Origin: Cupriavidus sp.
GTDB taxonomy: Bacteria > Pseudomonadota > Gammaproteobacteria > Burkholderiales > Burkholderiaceae
Direction: 5' to 3'
Length of the DNA stretch: 64,000 bases
NCBI GenBank assembly: GCA_031180665.1
Contig: JAPSLP010000017.1
Location: forward strand, 42,922 to 106,921
The first letter of the stretch is position 1. Each line of letters starts with the position of its first letter. Both the position numbers and the translations under genes were made by a program. Under the pieces are notes generated by a model. The model did no database searches. It saw only the letters and a list, made by a program, of their open reading frames with translations, and was not told the origin of the DNA. Shown here piece by piece: positions 36,525 to 44,778 of this stretch.

Positions 36525-37949
36525 ATGCCATCGCCCGATCCCCTTGCCACCCTTGCCACGCTGTGGCGCGCCACCGGCCTGCCCGAGGCCGCCCTCGCGC
36601 AGGCACGGCTGAGCGGCGCCGAACCCGTGCTGCCGTCGTCGTTCGCGGTCGGCACCGCCGCGCAGGCCAGCCTGGCGGCATCGGCGCTGGCGGCCGCGGC
36701 GCTGTGGCAGCAGCGCACCGGCCGCTGGCAGCAGGTCGCGGTGGACATGCGCCACGCCATCGCGGAATTCCGCAGCGAGCGCTATCTGCGCGTCGATGGC
36801 GGGCCCGCGCCGGAGCTGTGGGACAAGATCGCGGGTGCCTATCGCTGCGGCGACGGGCGCTGGGTCCGCCTGCACACCAACTTTCTGCATCACCGCGACG
36901 GCGTGCTGCGCCTGCTCGGCTGCTCCAACCAGAAGGACGAGGTGCAGGCTGCGCTGGGCAAATGGGACGCCGAGGCCTTCGAGACCGCCGCTTCCGATGC
37001 GGGCCTGGTGGTCGCGGCGATGCGCAGCTTCGACGAGTGGGACCGTCATCCGCAGGCAGCCGCGTTGCGCGAGCTGCCGCCCATCGTGATCGAGCGCATC
37101 GGCGACGCGCCGCCAATGCCCTTGCCGGACCCGCCGGCCCAGGATGCGAGCCCGCTGTCGGGCGTGCGCGTGCTCGAATTCACCCGCATCATCGCCGGCC
37201 CGGTGGCGGGCCGCACGCTGGCCGCGCATGGCGCGGACGTGCTGCTGGTCACTGCGCCACATCTGCCGTCGATCGCGCCGCTGGTGATCGACACGGGGCG
37301 CGGCAAGCGGTCCTGCCAGCTCGATCTGCGCGATGCCGACGACAAGCACACGCTGCACAAGCTGCTGCATGGCGCCGATGTCTTCCTGCAGGGCTACCGG
37401 CCGGGCGGCCTCGCGGCACTGGGCTTCGGCCCGGAGGCGGCGGCGCGCGCCCGGCCTGGCATCGTCTATGTCTCGCTGTCGGCCTATGGCCATGTCGGAC
37501 CGTGGGCTGGCAAGCGCGGCTTCGATTCGCTGGTGCAGACCGCGACCGGCTTCAACGATGCCGAAGCGCGCGCCGCCGGCAGCGACACGCCGCGGCCCTT
37601 GCCGGCCCAGGTACTGGACCACGCCGCCGGCTATCTGCTGGCGCTGGGCGCCATGGCGGCCCTGCACCGGCGCGCCACCGAGGGCGGCAGCTGGCACGTG
37701 CGCGTGTCGCTGGCGCAGACCGCGCAATGGCTGCGGGGCCTGGGCCGGATCGACAACGGCCTGCAGGCGCCGGATCAGCGCATCGACGACATCAGCGACG
37801 TGCTCGAGGCCGTGCCTTCGGGCTTCGGCATGCTGACCACGGTGCGCCATGCCGCGCAACTGTCCGAGACACCGGCGCGCTGGGAACAGCCGTCGGTGCC
37901 GCTGGGCAGCGACGCGCCCGAGTGGTTGCCGCGCGCCGCGGCGAAATGA
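36525..37949 (+). CDS. CaiB/BaiF (family III) CoA-transferase, two-part arrangement
   Basis: The 474-residue protein contains two pieces of the family III fold. The usual family N-terminus (LSGVRVLEFTRIIAGPVAGR) occurs only at residue 211, followed by the Rossmann part and the catalytic Asp365 (VLDHAAGYLLALGAMAAL). Residues 40-190 instead resemble the later half of a CaiB protein (AALWQQRTGRWQQVAVDM, then YRCGDGRWVRLHTNF) with no Asp at the equivalent position. It may thus combine an inactive half-domain and an active domain. It would move CoA between carboxylic acids; the substrate is unknown. It faces the CoA-ligase/Bug/isomerase operon. Confidence 0.88.
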   Translation: MPSPDPLATLATLWRATGLPEAALAQARLSGAEPVLPSSFAVGTAAQASLAASALAAAALWQQRTGRWQQVAVDMRHAIAEFRSERYLRVDGGPAPELWDKIAGAYRCGDGRWVRLHTNFLHHRDGVLRLLGCSNQKDEVQAALGKWDAEAFETAASDAGLVVAAMRSFDEWDRHPQAAALRELPPIVIERIGDAPPMPLPDPPAQDASPLSGVRVLEFTRIIAGPVAGRTLAAHGADVLLVTAPHLPSIAPLVIDTGRGKRSCQLDLRDADDKHTLHKLLHGADVFLQGYRPGGLAALGFGPEAAARARPGIVYVSLSAYGHVGPWAGKRGFDSLVQTATGFNDAEARAAGSDTPRPLPAQVLDHAAGYLLALGAMAALHRRATEGGSWHVRVSLAQTAQWLRGLGRIDNGLQAPDQRIDDISDVLEAVPSGFGMLTTVRHAAQLSETPARWEQPSVPLGSDAPEWLPRAAAK

Positions 37950-38028
37950 CCGTAGCCGAGTTCGCTTCGGCATTTGCAGGTGCGGTCCCTCGACAGGGGG
38001 GCCGCCGTTTCTCGCCCGGCATGGGTTC

Positions 38029-38631
38029 TCAGGCCGACTCGCTCAGCAGCCGTTCCACCAGCCACAGCCGATCGACGCCCCACACCGGCTCGCCGTCCAC
38101 GATAAAGAAGGGCGCGCCGAAGACGCCTTGCGACACGGCATGGTCCACCGCCGCTTCCAGCCGCCGCTTGCCTTCGGCCGAGGCGATCCCGGCCGCGAGC
38201 CAGCCGGTGTCGACGCCGACCGCGGCGGCCTCTTCCAGCACCGCATCGAGATCCGTGATGTCTTCCCCGCGCGCCCACAGCCTGGCGAAGATGCGCTGAG
38301 CGAAGCGTTTGGCCTGAGCCGGATCGCGTTCGTCCAGCGCGAGAAAGGCCCGCGATGCCTTGACCGAATCGACCCCGTGCATATCGCGCTGGACGAACGG
38401 CACGCCCAGTATCCGCGCCATGCGGGGTTTGTCGAGCCGCAGGTAGTCCGACTTCAGCGGCGTGTCCATCAGCGGCTTCAGACCCATGATCTTGACCACC
38501 GTGACGCCGAGCAGAAACGGGCGCCACACCACGGTGCGGCCATGGCGGGCAGCCAGCGCGTCGATCTGCGTCGAGCCGAAATAGCCGTAGGGCGAGATGA
38601 AGTCGAAATAGAAATCGATGGGGGCGGCCAT
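38029..38631 (-). CDS. DsbA-fold 2-hydroxychromene-2-carboxylate isomerase family protein
   Basis: The protein of 200 residues starts PIDFYFDFISPYGYFGS and ends APFFIVDGEPVWGVDRLWLVERLL, the signature of the kappa-GST/DsbA-like 2-hydroxychromene-2-carboxylate isomerases. These glutathione-dependent enzymes act in naphthalene and related aromatic degradation. Ser replaces Cys at the N-terminal active site (FISPYG), as in the isomerases. GAGG precedes the ATG at 38631; an ATG at 38643 overlapping the upstream stop is an alternative. It is the last gene of an operon with a CoA ligase and a Bug protein. Confidence 0.88.
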   Translation of the reverse strand: MAAPIDFYFDFISPYGYFGSTQIDALAARHGRTVVWRPFLLGVTVVKIMGLKPLMDTPLKSDYLRLDKPRMARILGVPFVQRDMHGVDSVKASRAFLALDERDPAQAKRFAQRIFARLWARGEDITDLDAVLEEAAAVGVDTGWLAAGIASAEGKRRLEAAVDHAVSQGVFGAPFFIVDGEPVWGVDRLWLVERLLSESA

Positions 38632-38639
38632 CGCGCGCC

Positions 38640-39608
38640 TCATTCCATCTTGATGTTCAACTGCTCCACGGTCCGCCGCCAGTATGCGGATTCACGCTGC
38701 ACGCGCGCGCGGATCTGCTCGGGCGACAGGTCGGAGGCCACCATGCCCTGCGTCTGCAGCAGCGGCGCGAAGTCCGGCGCGTGCGTGGCGCCGCGGATGG
38801 CGGCCGCAAGCCGGTCCACGGTCGCGCGCGGCGTGGCGGCCGGCACATAGGTGGCGATCCAGTATCCCGGGGCCGCGATATTCGGGTAACCCGCTTCGGC
38901 CAGCGTGGGCACGTCCGGGAACAGCACGTTGCGTCGTTCGCCGGCCACGGCCAGCACGCGGATCTTGCCGGCCCGCTGCTGCACGACCGCCAGGCTCGCC
39001 GGCGGGAACGAGAAGCTGTACCGGCCCGACAGCAGTTCCACCATCGCCGCGCCGGCGCCCTTCATCGGCACATGCTGAGCGGATGCCTTCGCCTCGCGCT
39101 TGTAGAGTTCGCCGACGACATGGCTGGGAAAGCCCGCGCCGGACGACACATAGTTGGCCTTGTCCGGGCGCTGGCGCAGCAGCGTCGCCAGTTCCTGCGC
39201 CGTCTTTGCCGGAGAGTCGGCCGGCACCGCCAGCACCACGTCGCCGCCGTCGCCGACGATGGCCACCGGCGCCAGGTCGCGCGATGCATCGTACGGTACG
39301 TCCGGCATCAGTGCCGGAATGGTGGTCAGCGGCCCGTCGACCGAGAACAGCACCGTATGGCCATCGGCCTTGGCGCGTACCACCGAATTGACGCCGATGG
39401 TGCCGTTCGCGCCGCCGCGGTTCTCGGTGACGACGCTCTGGCCGAGCGTGGTCTTGAGCTTCTCGGCCAGCGTGCGTGCCAGCGCGTCGCTCGGACCGCC
39501 GGGCGCGGCCGGCACCACCAGCGTGACGGTGCGCGACGGAAATTCCTCGGCCACCGCCGCGCCGCCGCAGGCAAGCATCATGGACAGGAGCGTGACGATG
39601 GTTTTCAT
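38640..39608 (-). CDS. Bug-family (TctC-like) periplasmic solute-binding protein
   Basis: The 322-residue product has a signal peptide (MKTIVTLLSMMLACGGAAVA) and the Bug fold: FPSRTVTLVVPAAPGGPSDALAR, VVTENRGGANGTIG and FPDVPTLAEAGYP. Bug proteins deliver carboxylates or related solutes to TctAB-type permeases. Its start overlaps the ligase stop as ATGA, so import of the ligase substrate is a reasonable guess. No permease is adjacent; the nearest tctAB lies about 7 kb away. Confidence 0.93.
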   Translation of the reverse strand: MKTIVTLLSMMLACGGAAVAEEFPSRTVTLVVPAAPGGPSDALARTLAEKLKTTLGQSVVTENRGGANGTIGVNSVVRAKADGHTVLFSVDGPLTTIPALMPDVPYDASRDLAPVAIVGDGGDVVLAVPADSPAKTAQELATLLRQRPDKANYVSSGAGFPSHVVGELYKREAKASAQHVPMKGAGAAMVELLSGRYSFSFPPASLAVVQQRAGKIRVLAVAGERRNVLFPDVPTLAEAGYPNIAAPGYWIATYVPAATPRATVDRLAAAIRGATHAPDFAPLLQTQGMVASDLSPEQIRARVQRESAYWRRTVEQLNIKME

Positions 39609-41221
39609 GCCGGGCGTCCTTCGGGTCGCAAATGGCGGTCGCGGTTGTCGGTCCCGGCCTTGGTGCCGGTGCCGGTGTCGGTGTCGACGCCGGTGGCGGT
39701 GCCGGTGTCGGCGGCAAGGCGGCGCAGCTCGCCCTTGGCGACCTTGTTGATGCCGACCAGCGGCAGGCTGCCGAGAAACCGGATCTCGCGCGGCACCTTG
39801 AAGCTGGCGAGCTGCGCGCGGCACGCCGCGTCGATTTCGCGGGACAACGCTTCGGTACAAGCGTCGGCATCGGACGGCACCACGAAGGCGACCGCGACCT
39901 CGCCCATCGCGTCATCCGCCCGGCCTACCACCGCGACGTCGGCCACCCCAGGCACCGCCCGCACCACGCGTTCGACTTCCGCCGGCGACACGCCTTCGCC
40001 GCCGCACTTGATCACATCGCGCGCCCGCTCCAGGAACTGGATCGAGCCGTCGGCGTGGACCTGCATGCGATCGCCGGTGCGCAGCCAGCCGTCGGTGGTG
40101 AAGGCGGCGGCGTCGGCGTCCTCGTCGTTGAAGTACCCGGCAAAGAGCGTCCGTCCGCGCTCGCCCCGAATCTCGACCTCGCCGACCTCGCCCGGCGCCA
40201 GCGATGTGCCGCCGCTGCCCGCCATTCGCGCCGCATAGCCCGGCACGACCACGCCGATGGCACCCGGGGCGACTGCCCGGTCCGGCCGTCCCATGATGGC
40301 GGGCGCAACCAGTTCGGTCATGCCCCACCAGCCCAGGATCGGCACGCGGAAATGCCGCTCGTAGTCCGGCAGCCAGGCCGAGTTGCACCACAGCCGGAAG
40401 TGGTGGGCCGGCGGGACGCTCTGGCGGAACAGCGCCGCGCTGGTGAACTGTACGTGCGGGGCAAAGGTGCAGCGCCGCGCCAGCGCCGCCGGCCAGAAGC
40501 GGCTTGCGGAGAAGCGCGGCTGCAGCACGATGGCTGCGCCCGCCTGCAGGGCCGGCAGCCAGCTCCAGGCCAGGCCCACGACGTGATAGAGCGGCAGCGG
40601 AACCAGCACGATGTCCGAGGGCAGCAGCCCGATGCCGGCAGCGCACGATTGCGCCGCCCATAGCGCGTTCGCGCGCGACCAGACCACCGCTTTGGGCCGC
40701 GACGAGGTGCCGGAGGTGAACATCATGCTGCCGGGCGCGAGCCGGTCCAGTGGCGCGCGTTCGACCGGGGTATCGTGCAACGATGCGAAGCCGGTCGCAT
40801 CGTCCGAGTCGATGACGATCTGCCAGCGCAGGCAGTGGGCGTCGGACCCGACGGGAGGGGGCGTGCCCGGCAATCCGCGCTGCGTCACGATGCCGACCGC
40901 GCCGGTGTGGTCGGCGAAGAAGGCGAGCTCGTCCGTCGCCGACTTGGGATTGAGCACCGCGCACACCGCGCCCAGCCAGGCGCAGGCGAACCAGGTCAGC
41001 AGGAACTCGGGACAGTTGTTGGCATGCAGCAGCACGCGATCGCCGGGCCGGACGCCGCGCCGCGCAAGTCCGCCGGCGACGCGGCGAACGTCATCGAGGA
41101 ATGCGCCGCGGCTCCACTCGCGCGTGGCGCCCTCGAACGGCTCCCAGGCCAGCAGCAGCCGGCCCGGGTGCTCGCGCGCCCGGGTTTCGAGCAGGTCGAC
41201 GATATCGTCCATGGCGTCCAT
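39605..41221 (-). CDS. AMP-forming acyl-CoA ligase, first gene of ligase-Bug-isomerase operon
   Basis: The 538-residue protein has MMFTSGTSSRPKAVVWSR, LGWWGMTELVAP, GWLRTGDRMQVHADGSIQFL and ARDVIKCGGEGVSPAEVE, with a late lysine in GINKVAKGELRR. It activates a carboxylic acid, possibly an aromatic one given the isomerase neighbour. GGGAGG precedes the ATG at 41221. The last 30 residues are a Thr/Gly/Asp-rich tail encoded by a hexanucleotide repeat and are absent from typical family members. The operon order is ligase, Bug protein, isomerase, with 4-base overlap at the first junction. Confidence 0.9.
   Translation of the reverse strand: MDAMDDIVDLLETRAREHPGRLLLAWEPFEGATREWSRGAFLDDVRRVAGGLARRGVRPGDRVLLHANNCPEFLLTWFACAWLGAVCAVLNPKSATDELAFFADHTGAVGIVTQRGLPGTPPPVGSDAHCLRWQIVIDSDDATGFASLHDTPVERAPLDRLAPGSMMFTSGTSSRPKAVVWSRANALWAAQSCAAGIGLLPSDIVLVPLPLYHVVGLAWSWLPALQAGAAIVLQPRFSASRFWPAALARRCTFAPHVQFTSAALFRQSVPPAHHFRLWCNSAWLPDYERHFRVPILGWWGMTELVAPAIMGRPDRAVAPGAIGVVVPGYAARMAGSGGTSLAPGEVGEVEIRGERGRTLFAGYFNDEDADAAAFTTDGWLRTGDRMQVHADGSIQFLERARDVIKCGGEGVSPAEVERVVRAVPGVADVAVVGRADDAMGEVAVAFVVPSDADACTEALSREIDAACRAQLASFKVPREIRFLGSLPLVGINKVAKGELRRLAADTGTATGVDTDTGTGTKAGTDNRDRHLRPEGRPA
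39661..39715 (-). repeat. Degenerate 6-bp repeat coding for the ligase C-terminal tail
   Basis: Hexamers GGTGCC and GGTGTC alternate irregularly over about 55 bases in frame with the ligase gene, giving Gly-Thr and Asp-Thr pairs. The repeat lies after the catalytic lysine motif, so the core enzyme is untouched. Confidence 0.75.
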
Positions 41222-41380
41222 GGGCCTCCCATCGCCCACGGCTCGAAGGAGGGAGCGCGCGGGCAAGGCCCAGTGTAAGGAGCGCCACTCCCCATGTCAT
41301 ATGCCGTTTTATCGCACCGGCTTAACACAGGGTTATGGGGCAGGCGCGGCCCCTCAGCCCGCAACCCGCAACCCGCAGCG

Positions 41381-41998
41381 TCAGTACAGCGTCTGGCGGA
41401 TCCGCTGCGGCAGTTCGGCGTCGTACGCGCGGCCGTCGATCGCATCGCGGCTCAGCGTCGCGAGGATGGTGCCCGTGCTCGGCAGCGCGCTGCGCGGAAT
41501 CTGCGCTTCGGCAGACCATAGCCGCGAGCGTACGAGGGCGCGGGCGCACTGGAAGAACACCGAGCGGATCGCGATCAGCAGCACGGTGGAGGGTGCCTTG
41601 CCGTCGACCGTGCATTGGGCGATCAGCTCGGGATCGGTCGAGATCGTCGCGGTGCCGGCCACGCGCAGCGTCTCGTCGACGCCGGGCACCAGGAACAGCA
41701 AGCCGACGCGCGGATCGGCGAGGACGTTGCGCAGGCTGTCGATGCGGTTGTTGCCGCGGCGGTCCGGCAGCAGCAGCGTGCGGTCGTCCAGCACCTTGAC
41801 GAAGCCGGGCGCATCGCCACGCGGCGAGCATTCGGCCATGCCGTCGGCCACCGTCGACAGCAGGCAGAACGGCGAGGCCTCGACGAAGGCGCGATAGTGC
41901 GGATGCAGGTAATCGACTTCCTTGGCGAGCGAGGCCGGCGCGGGTTTGCCGTAGCGCGTTTCCAGGTCTGCCAGCGTGGTGATGGTGTGGTCGGTCAT
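41381..41998 (-). CDS. FMN-binding pyridoxamine-phosphate-oxidase-family protein
   Basis: The 205-residue product is a split-barrel flavoprotein of the PPOX group: FCLLSTVADGMAECSPRGDAPGFV, LLLPDRRGNNRIDSLRNVL and VGLLFLVPGVDETLRVAG. These are markers of the MSMEG_1061-type FMN proteins, which are predicted oxidoreductases of unknown substrate. It is downstream of phzF and upstream of the ligase operon on the same strand, but separated from both by more than 100 bases. Confidence 0.85.
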   Translation of the reverse strand: MTDHTITTLADLETRYGKPAPASLAKEVDYLHPHYRAFVEASPFCLLSTVADGMAECSPRGDAPGFVKVLDDRTLLLPDRRGNNRIDSLRNVLADPRVGLLFLVPGVDETLRVAGTATISTDPELIAQCTVDGKAPSTVLLIAIRSVFFQCARALVRSRLWSAEAQIPRSALPSTGTILATLSRDAIDGRAYDAELPQRIRQTLY

Positions 41999-42042
41999 GG
42001 CGGATTTGGCGGTCGGAGCGAGTGGGCGAGTGGGGGCGGCGA

Positions 42043-42102
42043 TGCGCAACGGCGTGCGCAACGGCGTGCGCAACGGCGTGCGCAACAACGTGCGCAACAG
42101 CG
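42043..42102. repeat. Five copies of a 12-bp tandem repeat downstream of phzF
   Basis: The unit TGCGCAACGGCG is repeated five times, the last two with small changes. It lies between the PhzF stop (42109) and the FMN-protein start (41998), in the latter's promoter region. Confidence 0.9.
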
Positions 42103-42108
42103 CAAAGT

Positions 42109-42978
42109 CTACAGCGTGATGGTGCCCCGGCCGATTTCGCTCACGCGGCCGCCGACGCGGATCGTGCCCTCGCCATCTGCAGCATCGACCTCCAGCCGCA
42201 GCCGGCAGGGCCGCTCGACCAGGTCGCCCTGGGCGATCTCGTAGCGCGCCGGCAAGGCATGGCCGGTGGCCAGCAGCCAGCCGCCCAGGTTGGCGCAGGC
42301 CGAGCCGGTGCCGGGGTCCTCGGCGACGCCGCCGCCCTGCTTGGTAAAGAAGTAGCGGGCGACCACGCGCCCCGGCTGCTGCGGGTCGAAGGCGAACAGA
42401 TACGCGGTCTTGCGGCCCAGGCTGCTGGCGGGCCAGAGATCCAGCCGGCTGCCGTCGGGGACCGCGCGGCGCACGGCGTCCGGGCTGTTCAGCGGCACCA
42501 GCATCTGGTCTGCGCCGGTATCGACCCAGATCGGCGAGCCCGCCAGATCGTCGGCCCGCAGTCCGAGCAGCGCGGCCACTTCCGCATCGGGCAGTGGCAC
42601 CGGCGCGGTCTTTGGCTGGCCGCGATGCGGCGCGGTAAAGGTCCAGACATCGCCGTGCGCGCGCACCGGCACCACGCCGGCTTTGAACTCCAGCGTCAGC
42701 GCATCGCCGGTGTTGCGCAGCGCCCGTACCGCATGCGCGGTGCCCAGCGTCGGATGTCCGGCGAAGCGCATCTCATAGCCAGGCGTGAAGATGCGCACCA
42801 TCGCATCGGCCCGTTCCGAGGGCAGGACGAAGGTGGTCTCGGACAGATTGAACTGCAGCGCCAGCGCCTGCATGGTTGCGTCGTCCAGCCCGCGCCCGTC
42901 CTCGAACACACACAGGGGATTGCCGCCGAAGGTCGATTCGGCAAAGACATTGAGCAGGCGGAAGGCGTAGCTGGGCAT
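42109..42978 (-). CDS. PhzF family isomerase/epimerase
   Basis: The 289-residue protein has the PhzF fold with LNVFAESTFGGNPLCVF, catalytic Glu47 in FNLSETTFVLP, RIFTPGYEMRFAGHPTLGTAHA and GGGVAEDPGTGSACANLGGW. True PhzF acts in phenazine synthesis, but no phenazine genes are present, so this is one of the many stand-alone homologues with unknown substrates. The open frame continues far upstream through the GGT gene in another frame and is not real there. Confidence 0.92.
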   Translation of the reverse strand: MPSYAFRLLNVFAESTFGGNPLCVFEDGRGLDDATMQALALQFNLSETTFVLPSERADAMVRIFTPGYEMRFAGHPTLGTAHAVRALRNTGDALTLEFKAGVVPVRAHGDVWTFTAPHRGQPKTAPVPLPDAEVAALLGLRADDLAGSPIWVDTGADQMLVPLNSPDAVRRAVPDGSRLDLWPASSLGRKTAYLFAFDPQQPGRVVARYFFTKQGGGVAEDPGTGSACANLGGWLLATGHALPARYEIAQGDLVERPCRLRLEVDAADGEGTIRVGGRVSEIGRGTITL

Positions 42979-43071
42979 GGCAGTGGCATCGGGAAGGGAC
43001 AGGGTGCAAGTGTAGGACGATGGTCGCGCACGGCCATGTACAGTTGGCGATTCACCCATCGGGCCAGTGCG

Positions 43072-43098
43072 AAAAAAAACGCCGGCATGGAGCCGGCG
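43072..43098 (-). terminator. Rho-independent terminator of the gamma-glutamyltransferase gene
   Basis: On the minus strand a 7-base CGCCGGC/GCCGGCG stem with a 5-base loop is followed by eight T residues, 39 bases after the stop codon. Confidence 0.85.
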
Positions 43099-43136
43099 CA
43101 ATGAGTGTCCAGGGGACAGCGAGATCGGGCGAACCG

Positions 43137-44762
43137 TCAGAACCCCACCGCCTGCCCGTCCCGGCGGCTGTCGCTGGCGGCGACATAGCCGTGTTCCGGA
43201 TCCTCCGACAGGCGCCAGATGAACTGGCCCGAGCCGAAGTCCATGTACGGGTCGGCCACGGACTTGAGCTGGTGTCCGCGCTCCTTCAGGCCGGCGACGG
43301 TGTCGGCGTTCATGGTGGCCTCGACGTCGAGCGTGAAGTCGCGGTTGACTTTCCAGCGCGGCGCGCAGCAGGCGGCCTGTGGCTGCTGCTTGTAGTCGAG
43401 CATGCGCACCACGGTCTGCAGATGCCCTTGCGGTTGCATGTCGCCGCCCATCACGCCGAAGCTCATCACCGGCTGGCCGTTGCGCGTCATGAAGGCCGGG
43501 ATGATCGTGTGGAACGGGCGCTTGCCGCCGGCGACCACATTGGGCGACTTCGGATCCATCGAGAAGCCGACGCCGCGGTTCTGCAGGCTGATGCCGGTGC
43601 CGGGCACCACCACGCCGGAGCCGAAGCCCATGTAGTTCGACTGGATGAACGAGATCATCATGCCGTTCTCGTCGGCCGCGGTCAGGTAGATGGTGCCGCC
43701 GACCTTGGGCATGCCGAAGTCGAAATGCGTGGCGCGCTTCATGTCGATCAGCTTCGCACGCGACTTCAGGTAGCCGTCGTCGAGCATCTGCTCGGGCGTG
43801 ACTTCCATGCTGCGCGGGTCCGACACGTAGCGGTACAGGTCGGCGAACGCCAGCTTCATCGCCTCGATCTGCAGATGTTGCGAGTCGATCGAATCGACCG
43901 GCAGGTTGCCGACATCGAAGTTGTCCAGGATGCCCAGCGCCATCAGTGCGGCGATGCCCTGGCCGTTGGGCGGAATCTCGTGGATCTCGTAGCCGCGATA
44001 GGACTTGCGGATCGGCTCGACCCAGTCCGGACGGTAGTCGCGCAGATCGGCCAGCGTCATCGCGCCGCCGCACTCCTTGCTGAAGGCGGCGATGCGCTCG
44101 GCGATCTGGCCTTCGTAGTAATCGCGGCCGCCGCTGGCGCCGATGCGGCGCAGCGTTTCGGCGGCGGCCTTCATCACGAACTTCTCGCCGGTATGCGGCG
44201 CGCGGCCGTTCGGCATGAAGGTGTCGGCGTAGCCCGGCTGGTCCTTCAGGTCCGGCACCGCGGCGGCCCACTTGTGCGCGACGATCGGCGGCACGGCATA
44301 GCCGCGCTCGGCGATCTCGATCGCCGGTTCCATCAGGTCGGCGAAGGGCAGCTTGCCGAAGCGCTCGTGCAGCGCGGCCCAACCTGCCACCACGCCTGGC
44401 ACGGTGACGCTGTCCCAGCCGCGGATCGGGCGCTTGGCCAGGCCGTTGCCTTCCTCGCCGTACTTGTTGCGGAAATACTCGGGGTTCCATGCGGCCGGGG
44501 CCACGCCCGAGGAGTTCAGGCCGTGCAGTTGCTTGCCGTCCCACAGGATCGCGAAGGCATCGCTGCCCAGGCCGCACGAAACCGGTTCGACGATGGTGAT
44601 CGCGGCGGCGGCGGCGATCGCCGCATCGATGGCATTGCCGCCCTTGAGCAGCATGCGCAGGCCGGCCTGCGCGGCCAGCGGGTGCGAGGTCGATACCACG
44701 TTGCGCGCAAACAGCGGAATGCGCACGGAGGGGTAGGGATTGGTCCAGTCGAAGGTCTGCAT
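43137..44762 (-). CDS. Gamma-glutamyltransferase family protein
   Basis: The 541-residue N-terminal nucleophile hydrolase has STSHPLAAQAGLRMLLKGGNAIDA, the probable self-cleavage Thr357 (GGTIYLTAADENG) and GVGFSMDPKSPN. There is no signal peptide, so it resembles the cytoplasmic YwrD-type group rather than periplasmic Ggt. Such enzymes cleave gamma-glutamyl bonds of glutathione or related compounds. It is 16 bases from a Bug gene, which suggests import of a gamma-glutamyl compound or related acid. A terminator follows it. Confidence 0.93.
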   Translation of the reverse strand: MQTFDWTNPYPSVRIPLFARNVVSTSHPLAAQAGLRMLLKGGNAIDAAIAAAAAITIVEPVSCGLGSDAFAILWDGKQLHGLNSSGVAPAAWNPEYFRNKYGEEGNGLAKRPIRGWDSVTVPGVVAGWAALHERFGKLPFADLMEPAIEIAERGYAVPPIVAHKWAAAVPDLKDQPGYADTFMPNGRAPHTGEKFVMKAAAETLRRIGASGGRDYYEGQIAERIAAFSKECGGAMTLADLRDYRPDWVEPIRKSYRGYEIHEIPPNGQGIAALMALGILDNFDVGNLPVDSIDSQHLQIEAMKLAFADLYRYVSDPRSMEVTPEQMLDDGYLKSRAKLIDMKRATHFDFGMPKVGGTIYLTAADENGMMISFIQSNYMGFGSGVVVPGTGISLQNRGVGFSMDPKSPNVVAGGKRPFHTIIPAFMTRNGQPVMSFGVMGGDMQPQGHLQTVVRMLDYKQQPQAACCAPRWKVNRDFTLDVEATMNADTVAGLKERGHQLKSVADPYMDFGSGQFIWRLSEDPEHGYVAASDSRRDGQAVGF

Positions 44763-44778
44763 GGCTTGTCTCTTGGCG

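Noticed and set aside
42979..44577. Upstream extension of the phzF frame through the gamma-glutamyltransferase gene
   Set aside because: It overlaps a confident gene in another frame on the same strand and gives an Arg-rich shadow sequence; PhzF itself starts at 42978.
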